A stretch of DNA of 64,000 nucleotides, taken from assembly GCF_026151205.1 (NCBI RefSeq), contig NC_087073.1:15085837-15149836 (forward strand), read 5' to 3'. Made by a program: the position numbers and the translations under genes. Below the pieces are notes generated by a model, which did no database searches, was not told the origin of the DNA, and saw only the letters and a list, made by a program, of their open reading frames with translations. Source of the DNA: Bolinopsis microptera. Lineage: Eukaryota > Ctenophora > Tentaculata > Lobata > Bolinopsidae. Shown piece after piece: positions 20,852 through 32,446 of the stretch (position 1 is the stretch's first letter; the number at the start of each line of letters is the position of its first letter).

Positions 20852-23800
20852 CTAATGGACATCGTTAACCAAATAACATCCAATTAAGCACGATACAAAC
20901 GAATTTTACGAAAGTCGATACGGAAGTATTTGTTATTTAGAATGTAGCCGCGAAATATATATAGAGCTCGCCAGGACATTGCGTTGCGATCTAAGAGCGT
21001 AATAACATTTAATTTGCAGGCATATTTTGATTTATACCTTTAAATTGTTTACTGTGATATAACGGGTTAGTTAATCTGATTACATATAGTCAACGAGTTT
21101 ACGAATTTTAGTTTATTGTTGTTAGCCTTACTTTTGTAAGCAGTTACGTTTTCAGACGCGGGCGGTTTAGCTACCTACATATTATGATTAGATACTAGAA
21201 CTGACATTGTCAATCTTTAATTGTGATCAGCAATGTTATAGAGAAGTCCTCAATTACGAACCTTTTACTAGCCAGCTATAAGATACATGTCAGTTCTTTA
21301 AGCGACCTTGTCATTATATTATGGACGTTCCTGTAGTGAGGAAGTGGTAAAATGGGGACTTGTCATCCCATGGCAACATTTAAAATATTGTGGTCGATTG
21401 GGCCATAATTGCTATCCGTATTCCGTATCATCCCGAGAATCATATCGCACCTTGCAAATTTTATCGCACATGTTCCAGCATCCAAGGTGCAACATATTCC
21501 TAGTATTTGTTCATCCCCACTTGATACGTTTTGCCATTAGATTTAGGCTGAAGTAATGTATGTTTCCAGTATTCTAATAAATCAGTAAAATTTCTGGCAC
21601 GAAAATTGCATATTTTTAACTAGATTTAAATAGTTCACCAGTACTGCAGACCACCTCCAGTTGCCCAATCTCTTTTGACATGTGGCTTGTGGAGTAGGGC
21701 AATAATATTTTCCAAATATTTAACGTTTGAATGTTAACTTCATGTAAATACGGTATACCAAACCTTTGAAAACGTTCGGTAGCGTATTTACATAAATTCA
21801 ACATAAGGTTTATGGTCTCAAATATTAAAGCCATATGCATATCGTGATAGAAATATGTAGCTACACCATGGCTTCTATGGTATTATTAGAATATCTTATG
21901 TTTAATATTCTTCATTTAAATTTTAGTTCTTTGACGGTGAAAATACTGAGTTGAAATATTTTTCAATTTGTATATTTTTATAAATTCTGAGCGAAATCAC
22001 TTATTTTTAAATTATGGAATTTAGAAAACAAATGGGTTTAATCAAAAGAATATTTTCAATATTTTGGCGTGCATACAAAGTTTGGCTATCAGTCTCCAGG
22101 ATTTTCTTACCATGGTTTGGAATGTTTCTCGACGCTAATTGGTGATGCCCGTCAAACTTTTGACTAGTTGAAGTAAAGTTAATGTTATCCTTTAATTGAT
22201 GTTAAATGTTCCATTTCTATTTAGCTAAGCTATGTAGGTAAAATAGCTGGTGACAGAAAAACCATAACCAGCGATTAAGAAGTCGCCTACCTAAAAAAGC
22301 ATACAGCTTGAATTTAGAATACCACATACTGTAGAAATTTTAACAATTATGGAATGGCAGTGCTAATACGAGGCAAGGTTTATACTGATGGTCGGAGCTA
22401 GTTGATAATTAACACAGCTTCAACACTAGAACCTACCCATTAAGATACTCGCTTTCTTTCCAGCTTCAACACTAGAACCAACCCATTAAGATACTCGCCT
22501 TCTTGCCACCACTCATTGACACGTGACAAGCGTTTATTCTGGGTAGACTGAGACACGGTGATTGAAATTAATTATACGGTATTCGGTAATTCTCGGGGTG
22601 CTCAATTCTTCTTGGAATAAAACGAGATGGTTTATCAACGCAAATAATTAGGGTCAGATAAGAAGTACCGTGAAATACAAAAATCAGGTACAGTTGTTAC
22701 CAATACCATTAAATGGTAATCATTTGTCGCATCTGATTTCGGGATCTTTTGTTACATCATTAAAGATAGTTGCCAGAGCATTCGGTGAGGTGCTATGTGT
22801 ATCGGTGGAATCTACACTGGCAGTGGCAGTGGCAGTGTCTTTATCATTTATATAACATTTCTATTGTTGTTAGTCTGTTGTAGGTAACCGACATATCTTG
22901 GTGAGGTGAGACCGTGCTTACCGTGACTTGTACCCAAGCAGTCAATATTTCCGTGCTTTCAAATCAGTTATTAATCAAACCTTCCGCTTCCCTCGGTGTC
23001 TAATATTCGTTGACAAGTTTAAGAAGCCCAAAATCTTATCTCCTGGCATATTATTATTCCGGACAACTAGCAACTTCCTGTGTTTATCCGCATTTTTCGT
23101 CTAAATTCTTCTTGTCAATTGTCAATAATTATATCCTTATTGGTAACTAATCAACTTATCAAAATGACGCCGACTACATCAATTAAGTGTTACTATCACT
23201 GAGTTATTTGATGTGTAGTTGTTATTGACTTAAAGTTAAATCCACTATCAGCTCTCGTTTAAATATATTATAACAATGAGCTTGTCTAGAACTGGTTAAA
23301 TCAGATGTAAACTACTATTTTAATTTTGTACTAACGATAACAGGGCGGCAAAACGTCGAGGAATGATGCTTAGGTCCGGTTTTTGATTTTATAGCGTTTT
23401 GTTGCACTATAGATTAAGTATAGAATTAAAACATAAATGTTGCATCGTTTTTTAAATCTAATAATTATGAAGAGGCTTTGACTTGTCGATAGTAACCAAC
23501 TTATTAAATTATACAGGGTGGCCCAGAAGTAACTGCCCACACGCAAACACCAACGGGGGGGGGGGGGGGGGGGGGGGTGGGGCAATGGCATAAAATGGCA
23601 TAAAATGGCATAAAATGGAGACTTTTTCTATGGGGAAAATGGAAAAACCCTTGAGTAATTCTCCATTTATGCCATTTTATGGGTCAAACTTAGATTCGCT
23701 GAAAGTCTCGTTAAATCTCGTCGATTACAGTTGGTGACACATTGTACATATCAAAATATTGAAAACGGATAATTTCTGCTGTCTCAGTTTTAGGACTTAA

Positions 23801-24110
23801 AGAGTAGATTATATGTGAAGTCTTGATCTTTTAATAGTCTCTCGAGTCTCGAGGATAAGTTGGTACCGATTATCGGTATGATGTGTAGCTATTTGGGATG
23901 GATATCGACTAATTGCCTCCGTTACCTGCTCTTTTATAGACAAGTTATGATATTGCTGTCTCACATTACTCGGCGGAAAAGGCGGATATAGCTAAGTTGA
24001 CTCTAATACCAGTTAAAGTTAAAAGACACTTTTTCTTAAGATGTCAATAACATGAAATTTTCCTTTTTTTCGTTAATTAATAAAAATTTCCTTTTTTCAT
24101 TGATTGATAA

Positions 24111-24183
24111 TACAGTAAACCCCGGATTTACCGCGGAGTTTTGGGAAAGGAGACATCCGCGGTAAATCGGAGATTGCGGTATA
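24111..24183. mobile_element. TA-flanked MITE (GATTTACCGCGG family)
   Basis: CAGTAAACCCCGGATTTACC at one end and CCGCGGTAAATCGGAGATTG at the other, with TA at both edges. Same family as 18613 and 28839. Confidence 0.65.
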
Positions 24184-25577
24184 TCAAATGATATCATTGA
24201 TGATAACTTACTCAACATAATAGATAAGGATCACAACTACAGATTCGTTACAATTGATAACAGTATTGATTACAATTGATACCTAGTGAAACTATTGAGG
24301 GTTACTTACTCAACAGTCAACATGACTTACCATATGTATAATAAGTAAGGATAATAACTGCAGATTCCTTGCGAAACTACCCAATGTTACTTTGTTGACT
24401 GGAGCCCGCTGGTCTATAACGCAATCTATACCGTAAAACACTAAATATCAGAACCGAATATAATATAGTTTTATACTTTTTCCTGATTCTAATTTTCCTG
24501 ATTCTAATAGTAATAGTCGGGACCCTTGTTATTGAAACCTGAGAAGTTTTATGTGATTATTATATTAGAGGGTCGTGAGACTCGTGACGAAATTTTTAAA
24601 ACGAATTTGCGTCGTATAATTCAATTCTTTGCTGTAAATTACTTTTTCCAAGAAAGTACCAGACTTGTAGTTGTAATTTTAATATGAAATTTTGTCTATC
24701 ACTCTATTCAGTTGTTGTGTTTAATTGGACGAGTTCATTAAACGACGATTATCGTAGTTTTAAACTTTATCTATCTGTTCTTATACCCCCGTACGCGTCT
24801 GTACTTCTCATTTTAGTTCTACCATTTACCTCTATTTATCGGGTTTAATTACTCCTCCCCAATAAAGTAGGCCAATTAACTTTACTAACAATACATATTT
24901 CTGGAAATTTAAGCTTATATTAAGCTTATATTAAGCAATGTTGAGGAACTTTTCAAACTGCCATGAAAAAATGGCGGTGAGCACTTGCTATAAGTTAAAC
25001 ATGCGGGATTCATTTTAATTATATCATGCTTTCCTGATGTTGGAGCAGAGTAAACTTAATTTGACAACAGTCAATTTGGCGGAACAAGCATGCTTTCTTG
25101 TAGTACGCACGTATCTTAATCAGGAACCGGTCGAGAAGGTGGTTTTATCTTCTACCCTGCTCCAAAATAACCAGATTGCAAAATGGACAAAGGCTTATTA
25201 TAACACTATTAATGCAACGTGTGTTTGATTGATAAAACTCATCTGTAGGCAGCCAAAGGTGCAGGTTTTACAAAACATTTATTTGTCTGTTACAAGGAAC
25301 GAAGAATTAAGTTGGGAGCGGCTTGTAATAGTGCGATTATTCATTGTACGGCAATGGTCGAAGAATGTGAAACTAAACCTAATTAAGCAAGATTAGTCTG
25401 TATCAGAGGAGGGTAGCGTCAAGCCTTTTGACCGATTTACATATATAAGGAATATGACTTATACTGGACTTATTTTTCTGAGTAGTTTAACCCAAACCCG
25501 TAACCAATTTGTTCCCTTTTATAATTTAACCCTACACACGTGATACTGATGACTGATGAATATGGTGACAATTACAG

Positions 25578-26550
25578 TTGTCAGTTTTGCCAGCTGTTGC
25601 GATAGGACTAATTACACCAGCTTTCTGGGACACAAGCGATTCAGCTAACGAAAGCTCTGCCAAAAGACTGACCGCCCAAAGTGCTATCAGAATGATTGAC
25701 AAGTACGACATATGTACTACCATCTATACTGACGGATCATGTAAAGGTGGAACAAAGGAAGGTGGAGCAGCAGCAGTTATCACCACAGGGTCAGCAGCTA
25801 ACCCCGTTATACTGGAGACCATAAAAAAGAAGGGAAATAAGTTCACCTGCTCCTATGGTGAGGAGAAAACTGCACTTACGGAAGCCCTGAAATGGATGAC
25901 AGAGAACCAGAAGTATGATGACACCATCATATGCTCTGATAGCCAGGCATTACTGACTAGCATCGATAGCCTGAACCCAGACACACAGGATATCAGGAAA
26001 ACTCTGGAATCACTCCATGGGACAACGTACTTGCACTGGATTCCCGGCCACTCCAACATTCCTGGGAACGAATACGCTGACAAAGCAGCAAAGGAAGCAG
26101 CACAACTCCCGGTCCCCGGACCTGGGCCAAGGACAGTCTACAATCTCATACGGAGTTGCCAGAGCAGTAGCAAAGGCTCACATCAAGGATAGCGACCCCC
26201 AACACCACCTGGTCTCCCAGACTTACAAGGGATACAACAGAAAAAGAGCGGACAGTAAAATAGAGAGCAGGAAAGACGGAGCGCTGCTAGCACAACTCAG
26301 AGCAGGCCATTGCCTTCACCTGTCCCACTACAAAAATAGGATCGACTCTACAAAGAGTGCAACTTGTCCCCGTTGCGGAGAAGAAGAAGAAACGGTACCA
26401 CACTGGATTCGGTGCCCTGCAACGATCAGGACGAGAGAAGAAATCTTCGGAAAATCTGACTTAAACTTGGACATACTAACCACCAACCCGATAGAAATCC
26501 TGGCGTTTGCTAAGAAGACCTTGCTTGAGGGACCCTTAGACGCCTAGCCC
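25578..26550 (+). mobile_element. LINE fragment: RNase H domain and C-terminal zinc-finger region
   Basis: Two overlapping frames (25578-26192 and 26017-26547) together give the 3' end of a non-LTR retrotransposon ORF2. The first has a complete-looking RNase HI domain: TDGSCKGG (Asp), SYGEEKTALTEAL (Glu), CSDSQALL (Asp), WIPGHSNIPGNEYADKAA (His/Asp). The second has the CPRCGEEEETVPHWIRCP CCHC-like knuckle typical of I/Jockey-clade elements and the terminal stop. One frameshift near 26100-26170 separates them, and no reverse transcriptase lies upstream. It is a 5'-truncated, dead copy in a TMEM17 intron. Confidence 0.85.
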
Positions 26551-26743
26551 ATCACCACCACCACCACACCAGCTTTGCCATCTATACTGGAAATTTCAAG
26601 AAGAATTTATTTCTCATGGCTGCACTTGCACGACAGATATAAATGTATTTTGGTGACTTGTACTTTTGTACCCAAACTCCTTGCTTACGAATTTCAGAGT
26701 ATCATTCTATATTAGATATGCTTGCTGTTGCAGATGAAACTTA

Positions 26744-26830
26744 AAGTCCAGCTTAACCATGATCCACGTATATTTAAATAAAATACGAACACGCATTTAA
26801 AAATTTGAAAGACTGTAGTTAAGCTGGACT
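26744..26830. mobile_element. Short TA-flanked MITE
   Basis: AAGTCCAGCTTAAC on the left and GTTAAGCTGGACTT on the right, with TA immediately outside each end. 87 bp, no coding capacity. Confidence 0.7.
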
Positions 26831-27435
26831 TTACATTTTAATATAAAATAAAATATATCAAAATGAAATATATAAACAATATTTAAATTGAAGTTACAAG
26901 AACGTTACAAGCTCACAGTACATTTAAAGTATTTTATTCCTGCACTCCACCTCACCTTTCATCTTACCTCTTACCACATACCAGGCTATTATATTTATGA
27001 ATAGAGATTCGGCGGAATGACAGGCTGAGCGCAGCCCAGTAACTTACCTCAAGACTCCAGAGCCGTTTGGATACATCTGTTTAAACATATATCTGTTTAA
27101 TACTTCAGTTAGAGTTTACTTTTCATTTGCATCGTTTAATAAAACACATACGTTAGTAACACTTGTTTCTTTTTTCGTTCAACTTCGTGGTACGTGTTAT
27201 AAGGAACCGACTGAATCTGGTTACAGCCGGAACGGGATCACGTGAACCAACTCAGAGGATCCAATATGAAATTTGCTTACCAAAGTGCATAAGAGGTCTA
27301 CCATTTTGGATTAGTTAAGAAACATTATTTGTTGGGGTCCTGTTTAGTTCTTACTGAGACACTTCCGCAAAATCACAATTCACATTGACGGAATTTCAGT
27401 GGAATTATAATATAATTTATACTGATTCTTTGTCA

Positions 27436-28503
27436 CAGGGGTGTAGGAATGATTTTCTTCATGGGGGGGCCAAATTCTAAATATTTGTTGGCGCTTCGCG
27501 CCACAGCCTAAATTGTTTGGCGCTTCGCGCCAAAGCTTGAATTTCGAGGGTAAGGACAAAAGGAAATTGCAGCATGTGCGGTATCGCGATTTTTCACGTT
27601 TGCCGCGACAAGTCGCAATTTTTCAGATCCTGGCCTCACGACAAATCGCGATTTTTGCAGTTCTCCGCGTCAAATTGTGCATTTTTCTTTAAATCTGAGG
27701 ACTAAATTCGCGTATTTTCCTTCAAATCTGTGGGCCAAATATCACGTTTTCTATAATTAATATATGAAACCAATCAGTATTACATCCACAACCTTTCGAA
27801 TGTAGGTGCGGACTTCGGAAACCGAAAAAAATATTTTCGGCTCAGAATGATCAGGGTAGCATGAAACATGAACAAAAGAAATTTCCAGAAAAACTTTGAA
27901 AAATTTGGACTTAGAAAATTTTCGGTCCGAGTCATTCTCGATACGTACCTCTGAAAGCAGAGCTCCCTCTTCCGAGCTCGTATTGCGAAGGGGAGGCCTG
28001 CCTTTCAAGATCGAATTACAAAGGTGAACCCTCGAGTCCAAAATCGTATATCGAACTTCGAAAACCGAAAAAAATATTTTCGGCTCAGAATGATCAGGGT
28101 AGCATGAAACATGAACAAAAGTAATTTCCAGAAAAACTTTGCAAAATTTTGACTTAGAAAATTTTCGGTCCGAGTCATTCTCGATACGTACCTCTGAAAA
28201 CAGAGCTCCCGCTTCCGAGCTCGTATTGCGAAGGGGAGGCCTGCCATCCGAGATCGCATCACAAAGAGGAACCCTCGAGTCCAAAATCGTATATCGAAGT
28301 TCAAAAACCGAAAAAAATATTTTTGACTCATAATGATCAGGGTAGCATGAAACATGAACAAAAGTAGTTTTCAAGAAAACTTTGAAAATTTTTGACTTTT
28401 AAAAATTTTCGGGGAAATTAAAAAGTTGGCCCTTTTTGGCCCCTTGCCCAGATTTCATGGGGGGGCGATGGCCCCCCCTGCCCCCCCGCTTCCTACACCC
28501 CTG
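27436..28503. mobile_element. hAT-like non-autonomous element with internal minisatellite
   Basis: Perfect 14-bp terminal inverted repeats (CAGGGGTGTAGGAA / TTCCTACACCCCTG) and an exact 8-bp target duplication CTTTGTCA (27428-27435, 28504-28511), the hallmarks of hAT insertions. Inside lie GGCGCTTCGCGCC palindromes (27490-27530) and 2.3 copies of a ~245-bp tandem unit beginning ACCGAAAAAAATATTTTCGG (27819, 28064, 28307). The long minus-strand frame is translated minisatellite, not transposase. It lies in the TMEM17 intron close to the MARCH-like gene. Confidence 0.9.
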
Positions 28504-28838
28504 CTTTGTCATATCATTCTAAGGACAATTATAAATAATAATATGATTACACAATATCGAGTATCCACCCATGGGTCCCTTGCATACAGATTAATTGCAC
28601 GGAATTGCATGACGAAGATAAGAAATATGTATCATCATCATAACGTCCTGTTCTCGACAATCTAAATGATCACTATAATAACTCTGGAGTCTGGATATAT
28701 AATATTATAATATTGCCCATTTCTACTCTATCATTTCCGTTAAATTTTACATTTTCTCGTTCACTCAAGACAGCGTGGTCTGTGAAGTGAACACAGCATA
28801 TAACATCGTTACAACATTTCCAATATTACAACGATGTA

Positions 28839-28938
28839 CAGTAAAACCCCGATTTACCGCGCCCCGATTTACCGCAAACCCCGATCTACCACGGCTTTTC
28901 TCTTTCTCCCAAACACCGCGGTAAATCGGGGTTTTACT
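28839..28938. mobile_element. TA-flanked MITE (GATTTACCGCG family), intact-looking
   Basis: CAGTAAAACCCCGATTTACC on the left and GGTAAATCGGGGTTTTACT on the right, with TA next to the ends. It is the best-preserved of three copies and lies about 270 bp upstream of the MARCH-like start codon. Confidence 0.75.
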
Positions 28939-29210
28939 AAACTTGGTTTTGTAATTGTAGGCACGTCTCTTGATCGCGGTAAGACTGTGCTTGATATTAA
29001 TTGGAACTTACTTACTTTATGTTCAATGTTCATGTAAGTTAGTAACGATCCTACATACTTATCATGTTCGATTTGTCCAACTGCTTTGCTGACAGCTTGA
29101 ATATTTATGTTATTAGCAATGTTATGTATGGTTATCCACTTTCGCTTGTAAATTATAACTACGTTGTCATATGTATTGACTAAATTAATTATGTTTTTTA
29201 GCGTTCAAAG

Positions 29211-29930
29211 ATGCTTACTGCTGGAGCTAATGACACTGTAACGGATGTAAAGGAAGTAAGTGACATTGTAACCTCAGAACTCAAAAACGAAATAACATGT
29301 ATAAGAGACGTCTCAGAACTCAACACCGTTATAGTACTCGATGTAGCCTCAGAACTCGACGACACTTTATTAGATGACTTAGAGTTCGTCAAAGCGCACG
29401 GCTACGTAAAATCTCAAGTGTGCTGGATTTGCAAGGATCCCTTCAGCTCTGTGGCCACCATAGAGCCCTGCTATTGTCCTCCTACAATCGGCTTAGCACA
29501 TCCAGCATGCCTAATCAACTGGATGAACACATATTGTAAGGGGAGATGTCCGAGATGTGCAGCAATGTTCCGAGTGAAAACTGAGCAAATACCTCGCAGT
29601 ATGTGGCAGACCGATCCGTTGTTCAAAGAGAGGAAGCCGAAATATATCATGATGGTTACACTTAATCTGACTGTCACAATAGTTTGTTTTGTGTCAATAG
29701 GCCACCTGCTTTCCACCGAACGATCACCAGAAAGAATCGCTATAGCAGCGATAATAGGGGTCATATATTGTATATACATATTTTATCTATCCAGATTGTA
29801 CGTCAGAATTTACGAGAGGATAAAGATTTACAATAATAAAGTTGTGCAGGTTTTTGATAAGGAATATCAAGACGGGGCTGTTGAGAGACATAATCTGTCC
29901 AGTTACATTGATCAGTCTGAGCTGTATTAG
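29211..29930 (+). CDS. MARCH-type membrane RING-CH E3 ubiquitin ligase
   Basis: A single coding exon of 239 aa. Residues 71-116 form a RING-CH (RINGv, C4HC3) finger: C71-x2-C74, C87-x-C89, H97-x2-C100, C113-x2-C116, with the typical tryptophans (CWIC; LINWM). Two membrane helices follow, about 146-167 and 175-193, then a cytosolic tail ending SELY. This architecture is that of the small MARCH proteins (MARCH2/3/8-like), which ubiquitinate membrane proteins in endosomes and at the plasma membrane with a UBC E2. A TTTTTTAG acceptor 10 bases before the ATG suggests a 5' UTR intron. An AATAAA lies at 30376-30381. The N-terminal ~65 residues have no assigned domain. The gene lies inside a TMEM17 intron on the opposite strand. 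Confidence 0.9.
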   Translation: MLTAGANDTVTDVKEVSDIVTSELKNEITCIRDVSELNTVIVLDVASELDDTLLDDLEFVKAHGYVKSQVCWICKDPFSSVATIEPCYCPPTIGLAHPACLINWMNTYCKGRCPRCAAMFRVKTEQIPRSMWQTDPLFKERKPKYIMMVTLNLTVTIVCFVSIGHLLSTERSPERIAIAAIIGVIYCIYIFYLSRLYVRIYERIKIYNNKVVQVFDKEYQDGAVERHNLSSYIDQSELY

Positions 29931-30381
29931 TAGAGTATTAGTAGAGTATTAACAGAGTTATCTTTTCTCTTAATTATCGAATTCAGACAAAGTTTAAATT
30001 CAGTATGCTATTGAAGACCTTTCTGGATTCCTTAACATATCAGTTCGGATCAGATACCCATCAGAGAGACCTATTGAATGCTAGCGGAACTGGCAACTGG
30101 CAACTGCAATTGTTGCAATATTACAACTTCTTGATGATTTGAGAAGAACTTAAGAACTATTCAGTTGGTTTTCAAATCGATTGGACGAGGGTAATATACT
30201 GATATCTTTAGAGCCGATTCTTGAGAGCAGATTCTTGACAATTTTAAAAAATTGGGAGTTCGTGTCAGACCTTATTAGGTCCCTTAGAAGGGATTATTTA
30301 TTCTTTAAAAAATCTTTAGAATTTAGATTTGTCTTATTTTCAATTGAATAGAAATCATTAAAGTTTAACAGTTATAATAAA

Positions 30382-32342
30382 ACACGTAAAAGAAAATTCT
30401 AGAACAAGACTAGTTTTAGTTTCTAAATAGGGACAGATAATGCAATATGTCCTTGTGTTGATATTATTATCTTTTTAATAGTTTTAATTATATGCATTTG
30501 GTTAACAGTAAATCGAGTGGGAGTCTAAACAATTTCGTTTTACTTCCATCATTCGCGTGATTTCGACAAAAGCGATTGAGCACCTGTCAAATGATCTAGT
30601 AGAACCATAGTAAGCTATTTTTACCGTTTTGAGCAGACTTTCCCTTGCTTGATACAGTATCACTATTCACTATTCACTAGACAGATCGTGCTCCAGACGA
30701 TCTGCAGCAGAGCGTCAAAATTATTGGAGCGCTAAAATTTTGCGCGAAATTTCATCTTACTCAAAAGCTTTCAAAAACAACCATATAACTTGGCTTCTGA
30801 GAATTAAATCTATTTATGATTTGAGTTGTTGAGGAATATCAACAGTCCAGTATAACGGACTGCAAGACATATCTTTTAGCATCATTCCTCAAAAGACGGT
30901 CTCCTAGATTTGTCCATGTAAACTTTCCAGACAATTAATTGTAAATACTGTATAAATTTACGGGCCAAATGATCGCCGGGGGGACTCATAACCAAACAAG
31001 AGGCACTTTAGTCGACTTGCTGTGAGGTGCCTCAGCTGCACAGGTTGGGGTCGGTTAAAGTATTCTTCGAGAAAGTTTACAAAAGTCCTCTGGTATGTTG
31101 GTTTGGATACATCACAATTAGAATTAAGATTAATTTTAGTTCAATTTGATCCTTTTTGAATAAATAAATAAATACAATAATAATAATATATGATATATAT
31201 TATATATATTTGATCTTGCCACACTGAGTGAAAGCAACGCGATGCTTATATTTCAATTTTTGCATCGCGCGCTACGTTTAATACAACAGAAAATTATTCA
31301 AAATGACATGCCCGTCGCTGATGCGGGGAAGCGATATATTATGCACGTTGATCTGATCGTTTTTGTCACAAGATACTACAAATTAGCAGGCCCCCTCCAA
31401 AACTAATTAGATACTATTATTGAGCGTTCTGTTAGCGAAAAGGAGGACGTTTGCAAGTGTTTGGGGCTCAACAGAAAAGTATGGAGCTGAGATGTTGGAG
31501 AATTTTCGAGCGTGCGTAAAGATGTTTCTAATTGTTTCTGGATATAAGGAACTATTTACTATGGAATGAAGTATCGATGCAAAATGAGTTCAATATTAAC
31601 ATTGCAAACAGCAAAACCCACTATATATATATATATGGAGTTCAATCTGTTACTTGCAACAAGTTAATTTGTCAGGTGTTCAGGTTCTTGTGTAAGATTA
31701 GGATAAGAGAAATCTGAATTCAGAGGAATAGTGGCACTGCATCAACTGCTCTTGCGTAAAAGCTACCACAACTTCCTGATATTAAACTGTAAACCATCAA
31801 ATTCGCAGGCTATTTTTAAAATATCCAATTCTTTTAGATTTTGAATTGATGTCCCTTTAAAACTTGACGAATTGATTTCAGAGTGGTAGCGCATAATAAT
31901 GTCAGATGAAATATTGCAATGGTTCAGAAATATTGGATTACATGTTCCTCAAAAGCAATAGTAATGTCGAGCATAAGAAACTTGGTGTTCATAAAATGAT
32001 ATTATAATTCAATTGCATTACGTAAGGTCATCCGATGTTCCTAAATAAAATGACATCGAGATTTGAAGTAATGCACTGCTCTTACCAACTGTTGTCACCT
32101 ATTACAGATTTCACTATTTTAAGGTGGGACCATGCTATTTTAGTTATATTGCAATAGATTTTTAAAACATTTAATAAAAATCAACATTTCGAGGTTCCAC
32201 GGCCTTCTCTGATTTTTCGCTTTGACATTCAATACCAGTATGGTTGTTTTGCAGATTAAAAAGTATTGTTTTCATATAGTAGGTTCAAAATCTCTCGAAA
32301 AGTGAGCATAATATTATATATATTATAAGTAAATATAAATAC
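30382..32342. other. TMEM17 intron, upper part
   Basis: AT-rich, with TA microsatellites (31190-31210, 31623-31636). No exon or element end recognised. Confidence 0.5.
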
Positions 32343-32446
32343 CTTGGATATGAGCGCAGTAAGAGTTGCAGTGAACCAGATGGGGGAGAAGTAGAAGTTG
32401 TAAAAGAGGGCCATTTGTAGGGGCAGACTGCTGATTATCTCACTAC
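32343..32446 (-). CDS. TMEM17: TMEM17 upstream coding exon
   Basis: On the minus strand, GCTTGCAG acceptor and AAG|GTATTT donor enclose 104 bases entering in phase 1 and leaving in phase 0. The product, GSEIISSLPLQMALFYNFYF followed by a helix, matches the TMEM17 first-helix region (SSL.LQMSLYFN.YYFP.WW). The phase agrees with the gap before the 20085-20240 exon. An N-terminal exon upstream (ending in phase 1) was not identified. The intron to the next known exon exceeds 12 kb before the missing exon is counted. Confidence 0.88.

Larger units (their letters stand above)
20241..25500. other. TMEM17 large intron, lower part
   Basis: No exon recognised, although a short TMEM17 exon must lie between 20241 and 32342. 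Contents seen: a 54-bp tandem duplication (20744-20851), a ~49-bp duplication (22418-22500), poly-G at 23555-23577 followed by ATAAAATGGC repeats, and a MITE at 24111-24183. Confidence 0.5.

Noticed and set aside
27757..28374. 205-codon minus-strand frame with internal repeats
   Set aside because: Lies entirely within the tandem units of the hAT-like element; the periodicity is that of the DNA repeat.
29198..29779. Minus-strand frames (64 and 102 codons)
   Set aside because: Antisense shadows of the MARCH-like coding region, which has complete zinc ligands on the plus strand.
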